From Ryuthela nishihirai (Eukaryota; Arthropoda; Arachnida; Araneae; Heptathelidae): a DNA stretch of 64,000 nt. The position numbers and the translations under genes were made by a program. The DNA is taken from contig JAWZYU010000001.1 of assembly GCA_038380435.1 (NCBI GenBank), positions 10,582,001 to 10,646,000 on the forward strand, written 5' to 3'. Positions 1-14,380 of this stretch are shown in pieces. The notes below the pieces were generated by a model. That model had not been told where the DNA came from. It saw nothing but the letters and a program-made list of their open reading frames with translations, and did not search any database. Positions within the stretch are counted from its first letter, which is position 1, and each line of letters starts with the position of its first letter.

Positions 1-3000
1 AACCCTATTAATTGGCGTTTTAGTGTGTTGTTATGTACCTAGTGGAGAAGGTTAAAGCTGTTCAACAAAGTGTGCAATCAGACAAATAGGTATTTTAATC
101 TGTTAATATGTACCTGGGGGTCACTGGTTGAATAAGTGACTGCGTTCAGCCCTTTGGACGAACAGCAATCACCATCAACAGAAGATATAGAACGCGTGCA
201 GCCATTACAGCGCACAGCGAAATAATTAATTTAACCATATTAATTGGCGTTTTAGTGTGTTGTTATGTACCTATTGGAGAAGGTTAAAGCTCTTCATCAA
301 AGTGTGAAATCAGACAAATAGGTATTTTAATATGTTAATAAGTACCTGGGGATCACTGGTTGAATAAGTGACTGCGTTCAGCCCTTTGGACGAACGACAA
401 TCACCATCAACAGAAGATATAGAACGCGTGCAGCCATTACAGCGCACAGCGGAATAATTAATTTAACCCTATTAATTGGCGCTTTACTGTGTTGTTATGT
501 ACCTAGTGGAGAAGGTTAAAGCTGTTCATTAAAGTGTGGAATGAGACAAATACGTATTTTAATCTGTTAATATGTACCTGGGGGTCACTGGTTGAATATG
601 TGACTGCGTTCAGCCCTTTGGACGAACAGCAATCACCATCAACAGAAGATATAGAACGCGTGCAGCCTTTACAGCGCACAGCGGAATAATTAATTTAACC
701 CTGTTAATTGGCATTTTAGTGTGTTGTTATGTACCTAGTGGAGAAGTTTAAAGCAGTTCATCGAAGTGTGGAATGAGACAAATACGTATTTTAATCTGTT
801 AATATGTACCTTGGGGTCACTGGTTGAATATGTGACTGCGTTCAGCCCTATGGAAGAACAGCAATCACCATCAACAGAAGATATAGAACGCGTGCAGCCT
901 TTACAGCGCACAGCGGAATAATTAATTTAACCCTATTAATTGGCGTTTTAGTGTGTTGTTATGTACATTGTGGAGAAGGTTAAAGTTGTTCATGAAAGTG
1001 TGGAATCAGACAAATACGTATTTTAATCTGTTAATATGTACCTGGGGGTCACTGGTTGAATAAGTGACTGCGTTCAGTCCTTTGGACGAACAGCAATCAC
1101 CATCAACCGAAGATATAGAACGCGTGCAGCCATTACAGCGCACAGCGGAATAATTAATTTAACCCTATTCATTGGCGTTTAAGCGTGTTGTTATGTACCT
1201 AGTGGAGAAGGTTAAAGCTGTTCATCAAAGTGTGGAATCAGACAAATACGTATTTTAATCTGTTAATAAGTACCTGGGGGGTCACTGGTTGAATATGTGA
1301 CTGTGTTCAGCCCTATGGACGAACAGCAATCACCATCAACAGAAGATATAGAACGCGTGCAGCCTTTACAGCGCACAGCGGAATAATTAATTTAACCCTA
1401 TTAATTGGCATTTTAGTGTGTTGTTATGTACCTAGTGGAGAAGTTTAAAGCTGTTCATCGAAGTGTGGAATGAGACAAATACGTATTTTAATCTTTTAAT
1501 ATGTACCTTAGGGTCACTGGTTGAATATGTGACTGCGTTCAGCCCTATGGACGAACAGCAATCACCATCAACAGAAGATATAGAACGCGTGCAGCCATTA
1601 CAGCGCACAGCGGAATAATTAATTTAACCCTATTAATTGGCGTTTTAGTGTGTTGTTATGTACCTAGTGGAGAAGGTTAAAGGTGTTCATCAAAGTGTGA
1701 AATCAGAAAAATAGGTATTTTAATCTGTTAATATGTACCTGTTGGTCACTGGTTGAATAAGTGACTGCGTTCAGCCCTTTGGACGAACAGCAATCACCAT
1801 CAACAGAAGATATAGAACGCATGCAGCCATTGCTGCGCACAGCGAAATAATTAATTTAACCATATTAATTGGCGTTTTAGTGTGTTGTTATGTACCTAGT
1901 GGAGAAGGTTAAAGCTCTTCATCAAAGTGTGAAATCAGACAAATAGGTATTTTATTATGTTAATAAGTACCTGGGGATCACTGGTTGAATAAGTGACTGC
2001 GTTCAGCCCTTTGGACGAACGACAATCACCATCAACAGAAGATATAGAACGCGTGCAGCCATTACAGCGCACAGCGGAATAATTAATTTAACCCTATTAA
2101 TTGGCGTTTTAGTGTGTTGTTATGTACCTAGTGGAGAAGGTTAAAGCTGTTCATCAAAGTGTGAAATCAGACAAATAGGTATTTTAATCTGTTAATATGT
2201 ACCTGGGGGTCACTGGTTGAATAAGTGACTGCGTTCAGCCCTTTGGACGAACAGCAATCACCATCAACAGAAGATATAGAACGCGTGCAGCCTTTACAGC
2301 GCACAGCGGAATAATTAATTTAACCCTATTAATTGGCATTTTAGTGTGTTGTTATGTACCTAGTGGAGAAGTTTAAAGCAGTTCATCGAAGTGTGGAATG
2401 AGACAAATACGTATTTTAATCTGTTAATATGTACCTTGGGGTCACTGGTTGAATATGTGACTGCGTTCAGCCCTATGGACGAACAGCAATCACCATCAAC
2501 AGAAGATATAGAACGCGTGCAGCCTTTACAGCGCACAGCGGAATAATTAATTTAACCCTATTAATTGGCGTTTTAGTGTGTTGTTATGTACCTAGTGGAG
2601 AAGGTTAAAGCTGTTCATCAAAGTGTGAAATCAGACAAATAGGTATTTTAATCTGTTAATATGTACCTGGGGGTCACTGGTTGAATAAGTGACTGCGTTC
2701 AGCCCTTTGGACGAACAGCAATCACCATCAACAGAAGATATAGAACGCGTGCAGCCTTTACAGCGCACAGCGGAATAATTAATTTAACCCTATTAATTGG
2801 CGTTTTAGTGTGTTATGTACCTTGTGGAGAAGGTTAAAGTTGTTCATGAAAGTGTGGAATCAGACAAATACGTATTTTAATCTGTTAATATGTACCTGCG
2901 GGTCACTGGTTGAATAAGTGACTGCGTTCAGCCCTTTGGACGAACAGCAATCACCATCAACCGAAGATATAGAACGCGTGCAGCCATTACAGCGCACAGC

Positions 3001-6000
3001 GGAATAATTAATTTAACCCTATTCATTGGCGTTTAAGCGTGTTGTTATGTACCTAGTGGATAAGGTTAAAGCTGTTCATCAAAGTGTGGAATCAGACAAA
3101 TGCGTATTTTAATCTGTTAATAAGTACCTGGGGGTCACTGGTTGAATATGTGACTGCGTTCAGCCCTATGGACGAACAGCAATCACCATCAACAGAAGAT
3201 ATAGAACGCGTGCAGCCTTTACAGCGCACAGCGGAATAATTACTTTAACCGTATTAATTGGCGTTTTAGTGTGTTGTTATGTACCTAGTGGAGAAGATTA
3301 AAGCTGTTCACCAAAGTGTGCAATCAGACAAATGCGTATTTTAATCTGTTAATATGTACCTGGGGGTCACTGGTTGAATAAGTGACTGCGTTCAGCCCTT
3401 TGGACGAACAGCAATCACCATCAACAGAAGATATAGAACGCGTGCAGCCATTACAGCGCACAGCGGAATAATTAATTTAACCCTATTAATTGGCGTTTTA
3501 GTGTGTTGTTATGTACCTAGTGGAGAAGGTTAAAGGTGTTCATCAAAGTGTGAAATCAGACAAATAGGTATTTTAATCTGTTAATATGTACCTGTTGGTC
3601 ACTGGTTGAATAAGTGACTGCCTTTAGCCCTTTGGATGAACAGCAATCACCATCAACAGAAGATATAGAACGCGTGCAGCCATTACAGCGCACAGCGAAA
3701 TAATTAATTTAACCATATTAATTGGCGTTTTAGTGTGTTGTTATGTACCTAGTGGAGAAGGTTAAAGCTCTTCATCAAAGTGTGAAATCAGACAAATAGG
3801 TATTTTAATATGTTAATAAGTACCTGGGGATCACTGGTTGAATAAGTGACTGCGTTCAGCCCTTTTGACGAACGACAATCACCATCAACAGAAGATATAG
3901 AACGCGTGCAGCCATTACAGCGCACAGTGGAATAATTAATTTAACCCTATTAATTGGCGTTTTAGTGTGTTGTTATGTACCTAGTGGAGAAGGTTAAAGC
4001 TGTTCATCAAAGTGTGAAATCAGACAAATAGGTATTTTAATCTGTTAATATGTACCTGGGGGTCACTGGTTGAATAAGTGACTGCGTTCAGCCCTTTGGA
4101 CGAACAGCAATCACCATCAACAGAAGATATAGAACGCGTGCAGCCTTTACAGCGCACAGCGGAATAATTAATTTAACCCTATTAATTGGCATTTTAGTGT
4201 GTTGTTATGTACCTAGTGGAGAAGTTTAAAGCAGTTCATCGAAATGTGGAATGAGACAAATACGTATTTTAATCTGTTAATATGTACCTTGGGGTCACTG
4301 GTTGAATATGTGACTGCGTTCAGCCCTATGGACGAACAGCAATCACCATCAACAGAAGATATAGAACGCGTGCAGCCTTTACAGCGCACAGCGGAATAAT
4401 TAATTTAACCCTAATAATTGGCGTTTTAGTGTGTTATGTACCTTGTGGAGAAGGTTAAAGTTGTTCATGAAAGTGTGGAATCAGACAAATACGTATTTTA
4501 ATCTGTTAATATGTACCTGGGGGTCACTGGTTGAATAAGTGACTGCGTTCAGCCCTTTGGACGAAGAGCAATCACCATCAACCGAAGATATAGAACGCGT
4601 GCAGCCATTACAGCGCACAGCGGAATAATTAATTTAACCCTATTCATTGGCGTTTAAGCGTGTTGTTATGTACCTAGTGGAGAAGGTTAAAGCTGTTCAT
4701 CAAAGTGTGGAATCAGACAAATACGTATTTTAATCTGTTAATAAGTACCTGGGGGTCACTGGTTGAATATGTGACTGCGTTCAGCCCTATGGACGAACAG
4801 CAATCACCATCAACAGAAGATATAGCACGCGTGCAGCCTTTACAGCGCACAGCGGAATAATTACTTTAACCCTAATAATTGGCGTTTTAGTGTGTTGTTA
4901 TGTACCTAGTGGAGAAGGTTAAAGCTGTTCACCAAAGTGTGCAATCAGACAAATACGTATTTTAATCTGTTAATATGTACCTGGGGGTCACTGTTTGAAT
5001 ATGTGACTGCGTTCAGCCCTATGGACGAACAGCAATCACCATCAACAGAAGATACAGCACGCGTGGAGCCATTACAGCGCACAGCGGAATAATTACTTTA
5101 ACCCTATTAATTGGCGTTGTAGTGTGTTGTTATGTACCTAGTGGAGAAGGTTAAAGCTCTTCATCAAAGTGTGCAATCAGACAAATACGTATTTTAATCT
5201 GTTAATATGTACCTGGGGTCACTGGTTGAATAAGTGACTGCGTTCATCCCTTTGGACGAACAGCAATCACCATCAACAGAAGATATAGAACGCGTGCAGC
5301 CATTACAGCGCACAGCGAAATAATAAATTTAACCATATTAATTGGCGTTTTAGTGTGTTGTTATGTACCTAGTGGAGAAGGTTAAAGCTGTTCATCAAAG
5401 TGTGAAATCAGACAAATAGGTATTTTAATCTGTTAATATGTACCTGGGGGTCACTGGTTGAATAAGTGACTGCGTTCAGCCCTTTGGACGAACAGCAATC
5501 ACCATCAACAGAAGATATAGAACGCGTGCAGCTTTTACAGCGCACAGCGGAATAATTAATTTAACCCTATTAATTGGCATTTTAGTGTGTTGTTATGTAC
5601 CTAGTGGAGAAGTTTAAAGCAGTTCATCGAAATGTGGAATGAGACAAATACGTATTTTAATCTGTTAATATGTACCTTGGGGTCACTGGTTGAATATGTG
5701 ACTGCGTTCAGTCCTATGGACGAACAGCAATCACCATCAACAGAAGATATAGAACGCGTGCAGCCTTTACAGCGCACAGCGGAATAATTAATTTAACCCT
5801 ATTAATTGGCGTTTTAGTGTGTTGTTATGTACCTTGTGGAGAAGGTTAAAGTTGTTCATGAAAGTGTGGAATCAGACAAATACGTATTTTAATCTGTTAA
5901 TATGTACCTGGGGGTCACTGGTTGAATAAGTGACTGCGTTCAGCCCTTTGGAGGAAGAGCAATCACCATCAACCGAAGATATAGAACGCGTGCAGCCATT

Positions 6001-9000
6001 ACAGCGCACAGCAGAATAATTAATTTAACCCTATTCATTGGCGTTTAAGCGTGTTGTTATGTACCTAGTGGAGAAGGTTAAAGCTGTTCATCAAAGTGTG
6101 GAATCAGACAAATACGTATTTTAATCTGTTAATAAGTACCTGGGGGTCACTATTTGAATATGTGACTGCGTTCAGCCCTATGGACGAACAGCGATCACCA
6201 TCAACAGAAGATATAGAACGCGTGCAGCCTTTACAGCGCACAGCAGAAAAATTACTTTAACCCTATTAATTGGCGTTTTAGTGTGTTGTTATGTACCTAG
6301 TGGAGAAGGTTAAAGCTGTACACCAAAGTGTGCAATCAGACAAATACGTATTTTAATCTGTTAATATGTACCTGGGGGTCACTGGTTGAATATGTGAATG
6401 CGTTCAGCCCAATGGACGAACAGCAATCACCATCCACAGAAGATATAGAACGCGTGCAGCCTTTATAGCGCACAGCGGAATAATTAATTTAACCCTATTA
6501 ATTGGCATTTTAGTGTGTTGTTATGTACCTACTGGAGAAGGTTAAAGCTGTTCATCAAAGTGTGCAATCAGACAAATACGTATTTTAATCTGTTAATATG
6601 TACCTGGGGGTCACTGGTTGAATAAGTGACTGCGTTCATCCCTTTGGACGAACAGCAATCACCATCAACAGAAGATATAGAACGCGTGCAGCCATTACAG
6701 CGCACAGCGGAATAATTAATTTAACCCTATTAATTGGCGTTTTACTGTGTTGTTATGTACCTAGTGGAGAAGGTTAAAGCTGTTCAACAAAGTGTGCAAT
6801 CAGACAAATAGGTATTTTAATCTGTTAATATGTACCTGGGGGTCACTGGTTGAATAAGTGACTGCGTTCAGCCCTTTGGACGAACAGCAATCACCATCAA
6901 CAGAAGATATAGAACGCGTGCAGCCATTACAGCGCACAGCGAAATAATTAATTTAACCATATTAATTGGCGTTTTAGTGTGTTGTTATGTACCTATTGGA
7001 GAAGGTTAAAGCTCTTCATCAAAGTGTGAAATCAGACAAATAGGTATTTTAATATGTTAATAAGTACCTGGGGATCACTGGTTGAATAAGTGACTGCGTT
7101 CAGCCCTTTGGACGAACGACAATCACCATCAACAGAAGATATAGAACGCGTGCAGCCATTACAGCGCACAGCGGAATAATTAATTTAACCCTATTAATTG
7201 GCGCTTTACTGTGTTGTTATGTACCTAGTGGAGAAGGTTAAAGCTGTTCATTAAAGTGTGGAATGAGACAAATACGTATTTTAATCTGTTAATATGTACC
7301 TGGGGGTCACTGGTTGAATATGTGACTGCGTTCAGCCCTTTGGACGAACAGCAATCACCATCAACAGAAGATATAGAACGCGTGCAGCCTTTACAGCGCA
7401 CAGCGGAATAATTAATTTAACCCTGTTAATTGGCATTTTAGTGTGTTGTTATGTACCTAGTGGAGAAGTTTAAAGCAGTTCATCGAAGTGTGGAATGAGA
7501 CAAATATGTATTTTAATCTGTTAATATGTACCTTGGGGTCACTGGTTGAATATGTGACTGCGTTCAGCCCTATGGAAGAACAGCAATCACCATCAACAGA
7601 AGATATAGAACGCGTGCAGCCTTTACAGCGCACAGCGGAATAATTAATTTAACCCTATTAATTGGCGTTTTAGTGTGTTGTTATGTACCTTGTGGAGAAG
7701 GTTAAAGTTGTTCATGAAAGTGTGGAATCAGACAAATACGTATTTTAATCTGTTAATATGTACCTGGGGGTCACTGGTTGAATAAGTGACTGCGTTCAGT
7801 CCTTTGGACGAACAGCAATCACCATCAACCGAAGATATAGAACGCGTGCAGCCATTACAGCGCACAGCGGAATAATTAATTTAACCCTATTCATTGGCGT
7901 TTAAGCGTGTTGTTATGTACCTAGTGGAGAAGGTTAAAGCTGTTCATCAAAGTGTGGAATCAGACAAATACGTATTTTAATCTGTTAATAAGTACCTGGG
8001 GGGTCACTGGTTGAATATGTGACTGTGTTCAGCCCTATGGACGAACAGCAATCACCATCAACAGAAGATATAGAACGCGTGCAGCCTTTACAGCGCACAG
8101 CGGAATAATTAATTTAACCCTATTAATTGGCATTTTAGTGTGTTGTTATGTACCTAGTGGAGAAGTTTAAAGCTGTTCATCGAAGTGTGGAATGAGACAA
8201 ATACGTATTTTAATCTTTTAATATGTACCTTAGGGTCACTGGTTGAATATGTGACTGCGTTCAGCCCTATGGACGAACAGCAATCACCATCAACAGAAGA
8301 TATAGAACGCGTGCAGCCTTTACAGCGCACAGCGGAATAATTATTTTAACCCTATTAATTGGCGTTTTAGTGTGTTGTTATGTACCTAGTGGAGAAGGTT
8401 AAAGCTGTTCACCAAAGTGTGCAATCAGACAAATACGTATTTTGATCTGTTAATATGTACCTGGGGGTCACTGGTTGAATAAGTGACTGCGTTCAGCCCT
8501 TTGGACGAACAGCAATCACCATCAACAGAAGATATAGAACGCGTGCAGCCATTACAGCGCACAGCGGAAAAATTAATTTAACCCTATTAATTGGCGTTTT
8601 AGTGTGTTGTTATGTACCTAGTGCAGAAGGTTAAAGGTGTTCATCAAAGTGTGAAATCAGACAAATAGGTATTTTAATCTGTTAATATGTACCTGGGGGT
8701 CACTGGTTTAATAAGTGACTGCGTTCAGCCCTTTGGACGAACAGCAATCACCATCAACAGAAGATATAGAACGCGTGCAGCCATTACAGCGCACAGCGAA
8801 ATAATTAATTTAACCATATTAATTGGCGTTTTAGTGTGTTGCTATGTACCTAGTGGAGAAGGTTAAAGCTCTTCATCAAAGTGTGAAATCAGACAAATAG
8901 GTATTTTAATATGTTAATAAGTACCTGGGGATCACTGGTTGAATAAGTGACTGCGTTCAGCCCTTTGGACGAACGACAATCACCATCAACAGAAGATATA

Positions 9001-12000
9001 GAACGCGTGCAGCCATTACAGCGCACAGCGGAATAATTAATTTAACCCTATTAATTGGCGTTTTACTGTGTTGTTATGTACCAAGTGGAGAAGGTTAAAG
9101 CTGTTCATTAAAGTGTGGAATGAGACAAATACGTATTTTAATCTGTTAATATGTACCTGGGGGTCACTGGTTGAATATGTGACTGCGTTCAGCCCTATGG
9201 ACGAACAGCAATCACCATCAACAGAAGATATAGAACGCGTGCAGCCATTACAGCGCACAGCGGAATAATTAATTTAACCCTATTAATTGGCGTTTTAGAG
9301 TGTTGTTATGTACCTAGTGGAGAAGGTTAAAGCTGTTCATCAAAGTGTGAAATCAGACAAATAGGTATTTTAATCTGTTAATATGTACCTGGGGGTCACT
9401 GGTTGAATAAGTGACTGCGTTCAGCCCTTTGGACGAACAGCAATCACCATCAACAGAAGATATAGAACGCGTGCAGCCTTTACAGCGCACAGCGGAATAA
9501 TTAATTTAACCCTATTAATTGGCATTTTAGTGTGTTGTTATGTACCTAGTGGAGAAGTTTAAAGCAGTTCATCGAAGTGTGGAATGAGACAAATACGTAT
9601 TTTAATCTGTTAATATGTACCTTGGGGTCACTGGTTGAATATGTGACTGCGTTCAGCCCTATGGACGAACAGCAATCACCATCAACAGAAGATATAGAAC
9701 GCGTGCAGCCTTTACAGCGCACAGCGGAATAATTAATTTAACCCTATTAATTGGCGTTTTAGTGTGTTGTTATGTACCTTGTGGAGAAGGTTAAAGTTGT
9801 TCATGAAAGTGTGGAATCAGACAAATACGTATTTTAATCTGTTAATATGTACCTGGGGGTCACTGGTTGAATAAGTGACTGCATTCAGCCCTTTGGACGA
9901 ACAGCAATCACCATCAACCGAAGATATAGAACGCGTGCAGCCATTACAGCGCACAGCGGAATAATTAATTTAACCCTATTCATTGGCATTTAAGCGTGTT
10001 GTTATGTACCTAGTGGAGAAGGTTAAAGCTGTTCATCAAAGTGTGGAATCAGACAAATACGTATTTTAATCTGTTAATAAGTACCTGGGGGTCACTGGTT
10101 GAATATGTGACTGTGTTCAGCCCTATGGACGAACAGCAATCACCATCAACAGAAGATATAGAACGCGTGCAGCCTTTACAGCGCACAGCGGAATAATTAC
10201 TTTAACCCTATTAATTGGCGTTTTAGTGTGTTGTTATGTACCTAGTGGAGAAGGTTAAAGCTGTTCAACAAAGTGTGCAATCAGACAAATACGTATTTTA
10301 ATCTGTTAATATGTACCTGGGGGGCACTGGTTGAATTAGTGACTGCGTTCAGCCCTTTGGACGAACAGCAATCACCATCAACAGAAGATATAGAACGCGT
10401 GCAGCCATTACAGCGCACAGCGGAATAATTAATTTAACCCTATTAATTGGCGTTTTAGTGTGTTTTTATGTACCTAGTGGAGAAGGTTAAAGGTGTTCAT
10501 CAAAGTGTGAAATCAGACAAATAGGTATTTTAATCTGTTAATATGTACCTGGGGGTCACTGGTTGAATAAGTGACTGCGTTCAGCCCTTTGGACGAACAG
10601 CAATCACCATCAACAGAAGATATAGAACGCGTGCAGCCATTACAGCGCACAGCGGAATAATTAATTTAACCCTATTAATTGGCGTTTTAGTGTGTTGTTA
10701 TCTACCTAGTGGAGAAGGTTAAAGCTGTTCATCAAAGTGTGGAATGAGACAAATACGTATTTTAATCTGTTAATATGTACCTGGGGGTCTCTGGTTGAAT
10801 ATGTGACTGCGTTCAGCCCTATGGACGAACAGCAATCACCATCAACAGAAGATATAGAACGCGTGCAGCCTTTACAGCGCACAGCGGAATAATTAATTTA
10901 ACCCTATTAATTGGCATTTTAGTGTGTTGTTATGTACCTACTGGAGAAGGTTAAAGCTGTTCACCAAAGTGTGCAATCAGACAAATACGTATTTTAATCT
11001 GTTAATATGTACGTGGGGGTCACTGGTTGAATAAGTGAGTGCGTTCTGCCCTTTGGACGAACAGCAATCACCATCAACAGAAGATATAGAACGCGTGCAG
11101 CCATTACAGCGCACAGCGGAATAATTAATTTAACCCTATTAATTGGCGTTTTACTGTGTTGTTATGTACCTAGTGGAGAAGGTTAAAGCTGTTCATTAAA
11201 GTGTGGAATGAGACAAATGCGTATTTTAATCTGTTAATATGTACCTGGGGGTCACTGTTTGAATATGTGACTGCGTTCAGCCCTATGGACGAACAGCAAT
11301 CACCATCAACAGAAGATATAGAACGCGTGCAGTCATTACAGCGCACAGAGGAATAATTAATTTAACCCTATTAATTGGCGTTTCAGTGTGTTGTTATGTA
11401 CCTAGTGGAGAAGGTTAAAGCTGTTCATCAAAGTGTGAAATCGGACAAATAGTTATTTTAATCTGTTAATAAGTACCTGGGGATCACTGGTTGAATAAGT
11501 GACTGCGTTCAGCCCTTTGGACGACCAGCAATCACCATCAACAGAAGATATAGAACGCGTGCAGCCTTTACAGCCCACAGCGGAAAAATTAATTTAATCC
11601 TATTAATTGGCATTTTAGTGTGTTGTTATGTACCTAGTGGAGAAGTTTAAAGCTGTTCATCGAAGTGTGTAATGAGACAAATACGTATTTTAATCTGTTA
11701 ATATGTACCTTGGGGTCACTGGTTGAATATGTGACTGCGTTCAGCCCTATGGACGAACAGCAATCACCATCAACAGAAGATATAGAACGCGTGCAGCCTT
11801 TACAGCGCACAGCGGAATAATTAATTTAACCCTATTAATTGGCGTTTTAGTGTGTTGTTAAGTACCTTGTGGACAAGGTTAAAGTTGTTCATGAAAGTGT
11901 GGAATCAGACAAATACGTATTTTAATCTGTTAATATGTACCTGGGGGTCACTGGTTGAATAAGTGACTGCGTTCAGCCCTTTGGACGAACAGCAATCACC

Positions 12001-12300
12001 ATCAACCGAAGATATAGAACGCGTGCAGCCATTACAGCGCACAGCGGAATAATTAATTTAACCCTATTCATTGGCGTTTAAGCGTGTTGTTATGTACCTA
12101 GTGGAGAAGGTTAAAGCTGTTCATCAAAGTGTGGAATCAGACAAATACGTATTTTAATCTGTTAATAAGTACCTGGGGGTCACTGGTTGAATATGTGACT
12201 GCGTTCAGCCCTATGGACGAAGAGCAATCACCATCAACAGAAGATATAGAACGCGTGCAGCCTTTACAGCGACCAGCGGAATAATTAATTTAACCCTATC
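1..12300. repeat. Satellite domain 1: variable higher-order repeats of 6-9 monomers
   Basis: Distinct monomer types recur in a fixed order. The type with CATTGGCGTTTAAGCGTG starts at 1161, 3015, 4636, 6027, 7883, 9972 and 12060, which is 8, 7, 6, 8, 9 and 9 monomers apart. The block 1-1625 (seven monomers) reappears almost unchanged at 6723-8347, an offset of exactly 6,722 bp, including rare variants such as GGCGCTTTACTG and a six-G run. A type with AACCATATTAATTGG and AAAGCTCTTCATC follows the same order. The variable unit length fits unequal exchange that adds or drops single monomers. Confidence 0.9.
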
Positions 12301-12524
12301 AATTGGAGTTTTAGTGTGTTGTTATGTACCTAGTGGAGAAGGTTAAAGCTGTTCATCAAAGTGTGCAATCAGACAAATACGTATTTTAATCTGTTAATAT
12401 GTACCTGGGGGTCACTGGTTGAATAAGTGACTGCGTTCAGCCCTTTTGACGAACAGCAATCACCATCAACAGAAGATATAGAACGCGTGCAGCCATTACA
12501 GCGCACAGCGGAATAATTAATTTA

Positions 12525-14380
12525 ACCCTATTAATTGGCGTTTTAGTGTGTTGTTATGTACCTAGTGGAGAAGGTTAAAGGTGTTCATCAAAGTGTGAAA
12601 TCAGACAAATAGGTTTTTTAATCTGTTAATATGTACCTGGGGGTCACTGGTTGAATAAGTGACTGCGTTCAGCCCTTTGGACGAACAGCAATCACCATCA
12701 ACAGAAGATATAGAATGCGTGCAGCCATTACAGCGCACAGCGGAATAATTAATTTAACCCTATTAATTGGCGTTTTAGTGTGTTGTTATGTACCTAGTGG
12801 AGAAGGTTAAAGCTGTTCATCAAAGTGTGGAATGAGACAAATACGTATTTTAATCTGTTAATATGTACCTGGGGGTCACTGGTTGAATATGTGACTGCGT
12901 TCAGCCCTATGGATGAACAGCAATCACCATCAACAGAAGATATAGAACGCGTGCAGACTTTACAGCGCACAGCGGAATAATTAATCTAACCCTATTAATT
13001 GGCATTTTAGTGTGTTGTTATGTACCTAGTGGAGAAGGTTAAAGCTGTTCATCAAAGTGTGCAATCAGACAAATACGTATTTTAATCTGTTAATATGTAC
13101 CTGTGGGTCACTGGTTGAATAAGTGACTGCGTTCAGCCCTTTGGACGAACAGCAATCACCATCAACAGAAGATATAGAACGCGTGCAGCCATTACAGCGC
13201 ACAGCAGAATAATTAATTTAACCCTATTAATTGGCGTTTTAGTGTGTTGTTATGTACCTAGTGGAGAAGGTTAAGGCTGTTCATTAAAGTGTGGAATGAG
13301 ACAAATACGTATTTTAATCTGTTAATATGTACCTGAGGGTCACTGGTTGAATATGTGACTGCGTTCAGCCCTATGGACGAACAGCAATCACCATCAACAG
13401 AAGATATAGAACGCGTGCAGCCATTACAGCGCACAGCGGAATAATTAATTTAACCCTATTAATTGGCGTTTTAGTGTGTTGTTATGTACCTAGTGGAGAA
13501 GGTTAGAGGTGTTCATCAAAGTGTGAAATCAGACAAATAGGTTTTTTAATCTGTCAATATGTACCTGGGGGTCACTGGTTGAATAAGTGACTGCGTTCAG
13601 CCCTTTGGACGAACAGCAATCACCATCAACAGAAGATATAGAATGCGTGCAGCCATTACAGCGCACAGCGGAATAATTAATTTAACCCTATTAATTGGCG
13701 TTTTAGTGTGTTGTTATGTACCTAGTGGAGAAGGTTAAAGCTGTTCATCAAAGTGTGGAATGAGACAAATACGTATTTTAATCTGTTAATATGTACCTGG
13801 GGGTCACTGGTTGAATATGTGACTGCGTTCAGCCCTATGGATGAACAGCAATCACCATCAACAGAAGATATAGAACGCGTGCAGACTTTACAGCGCACAG
13901 CGGAATAATTAATCTAACCCTATTAATTGGCATTTTAGTGTGTTGTTATGTACCTAGTGGAGAAGGTTAAAGCTGTTCATCAAAGTGTGCAATCAGACAA
14001 ATACGTATTTTAATCTGTTAATATGTACCTGGGGGTCACTGGTTGAATAAGTGACTGCGTTCAGCCCTTTGGACGAACAGCAATCACCATCAACAGAAGA
14101 TATAGAACGCGTGCAGCCATTACAGCGCACAGCAGAATAATTAATTTAACCCTATTAATTGGCGTTTTAGTGTGTTGTTATGTACCTAGTGGAGAAGGTT
14201 AAGGCTGTTCATTAAAGTGTGGAATGAGACAAATACGTATTTTAATCTGTTAATATGTACCTGAGGGTCACTGGTTGAATATGTGACTGCGTTCAGCCCT
14301 ATGGACGAACAGCAATCACCATCAACAGAAGATATAGAACGCGTGCAGCCTTTACAGCGCACAGCGGAATAATTAATTTA
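12525..14380. repeat. Satellite four-monomer higher-order repeat, two copies
   Basis: The 928-bp block 12525-13452 is repeated at 13453-14380. Shared marks are AGGTTTTTTAATCTGT, a TGGATGAACAG variant, GCAGACTTTACAG, a GGCATTTTAG monomer and an AAGGCTGTTCATTAAAG monomer. The copies differ at only a few bases (for example GGTTAGAGG in the second), so the duplication is recent compared with the divergence among monomer types. Confidence 0.85.

Noticed and set aside
9037..9258. Minus-strand open frame in a satellite monomer
   Set aside because: It is a chance frame in one of about 92 near-identical monomers and is closed in most of the others.
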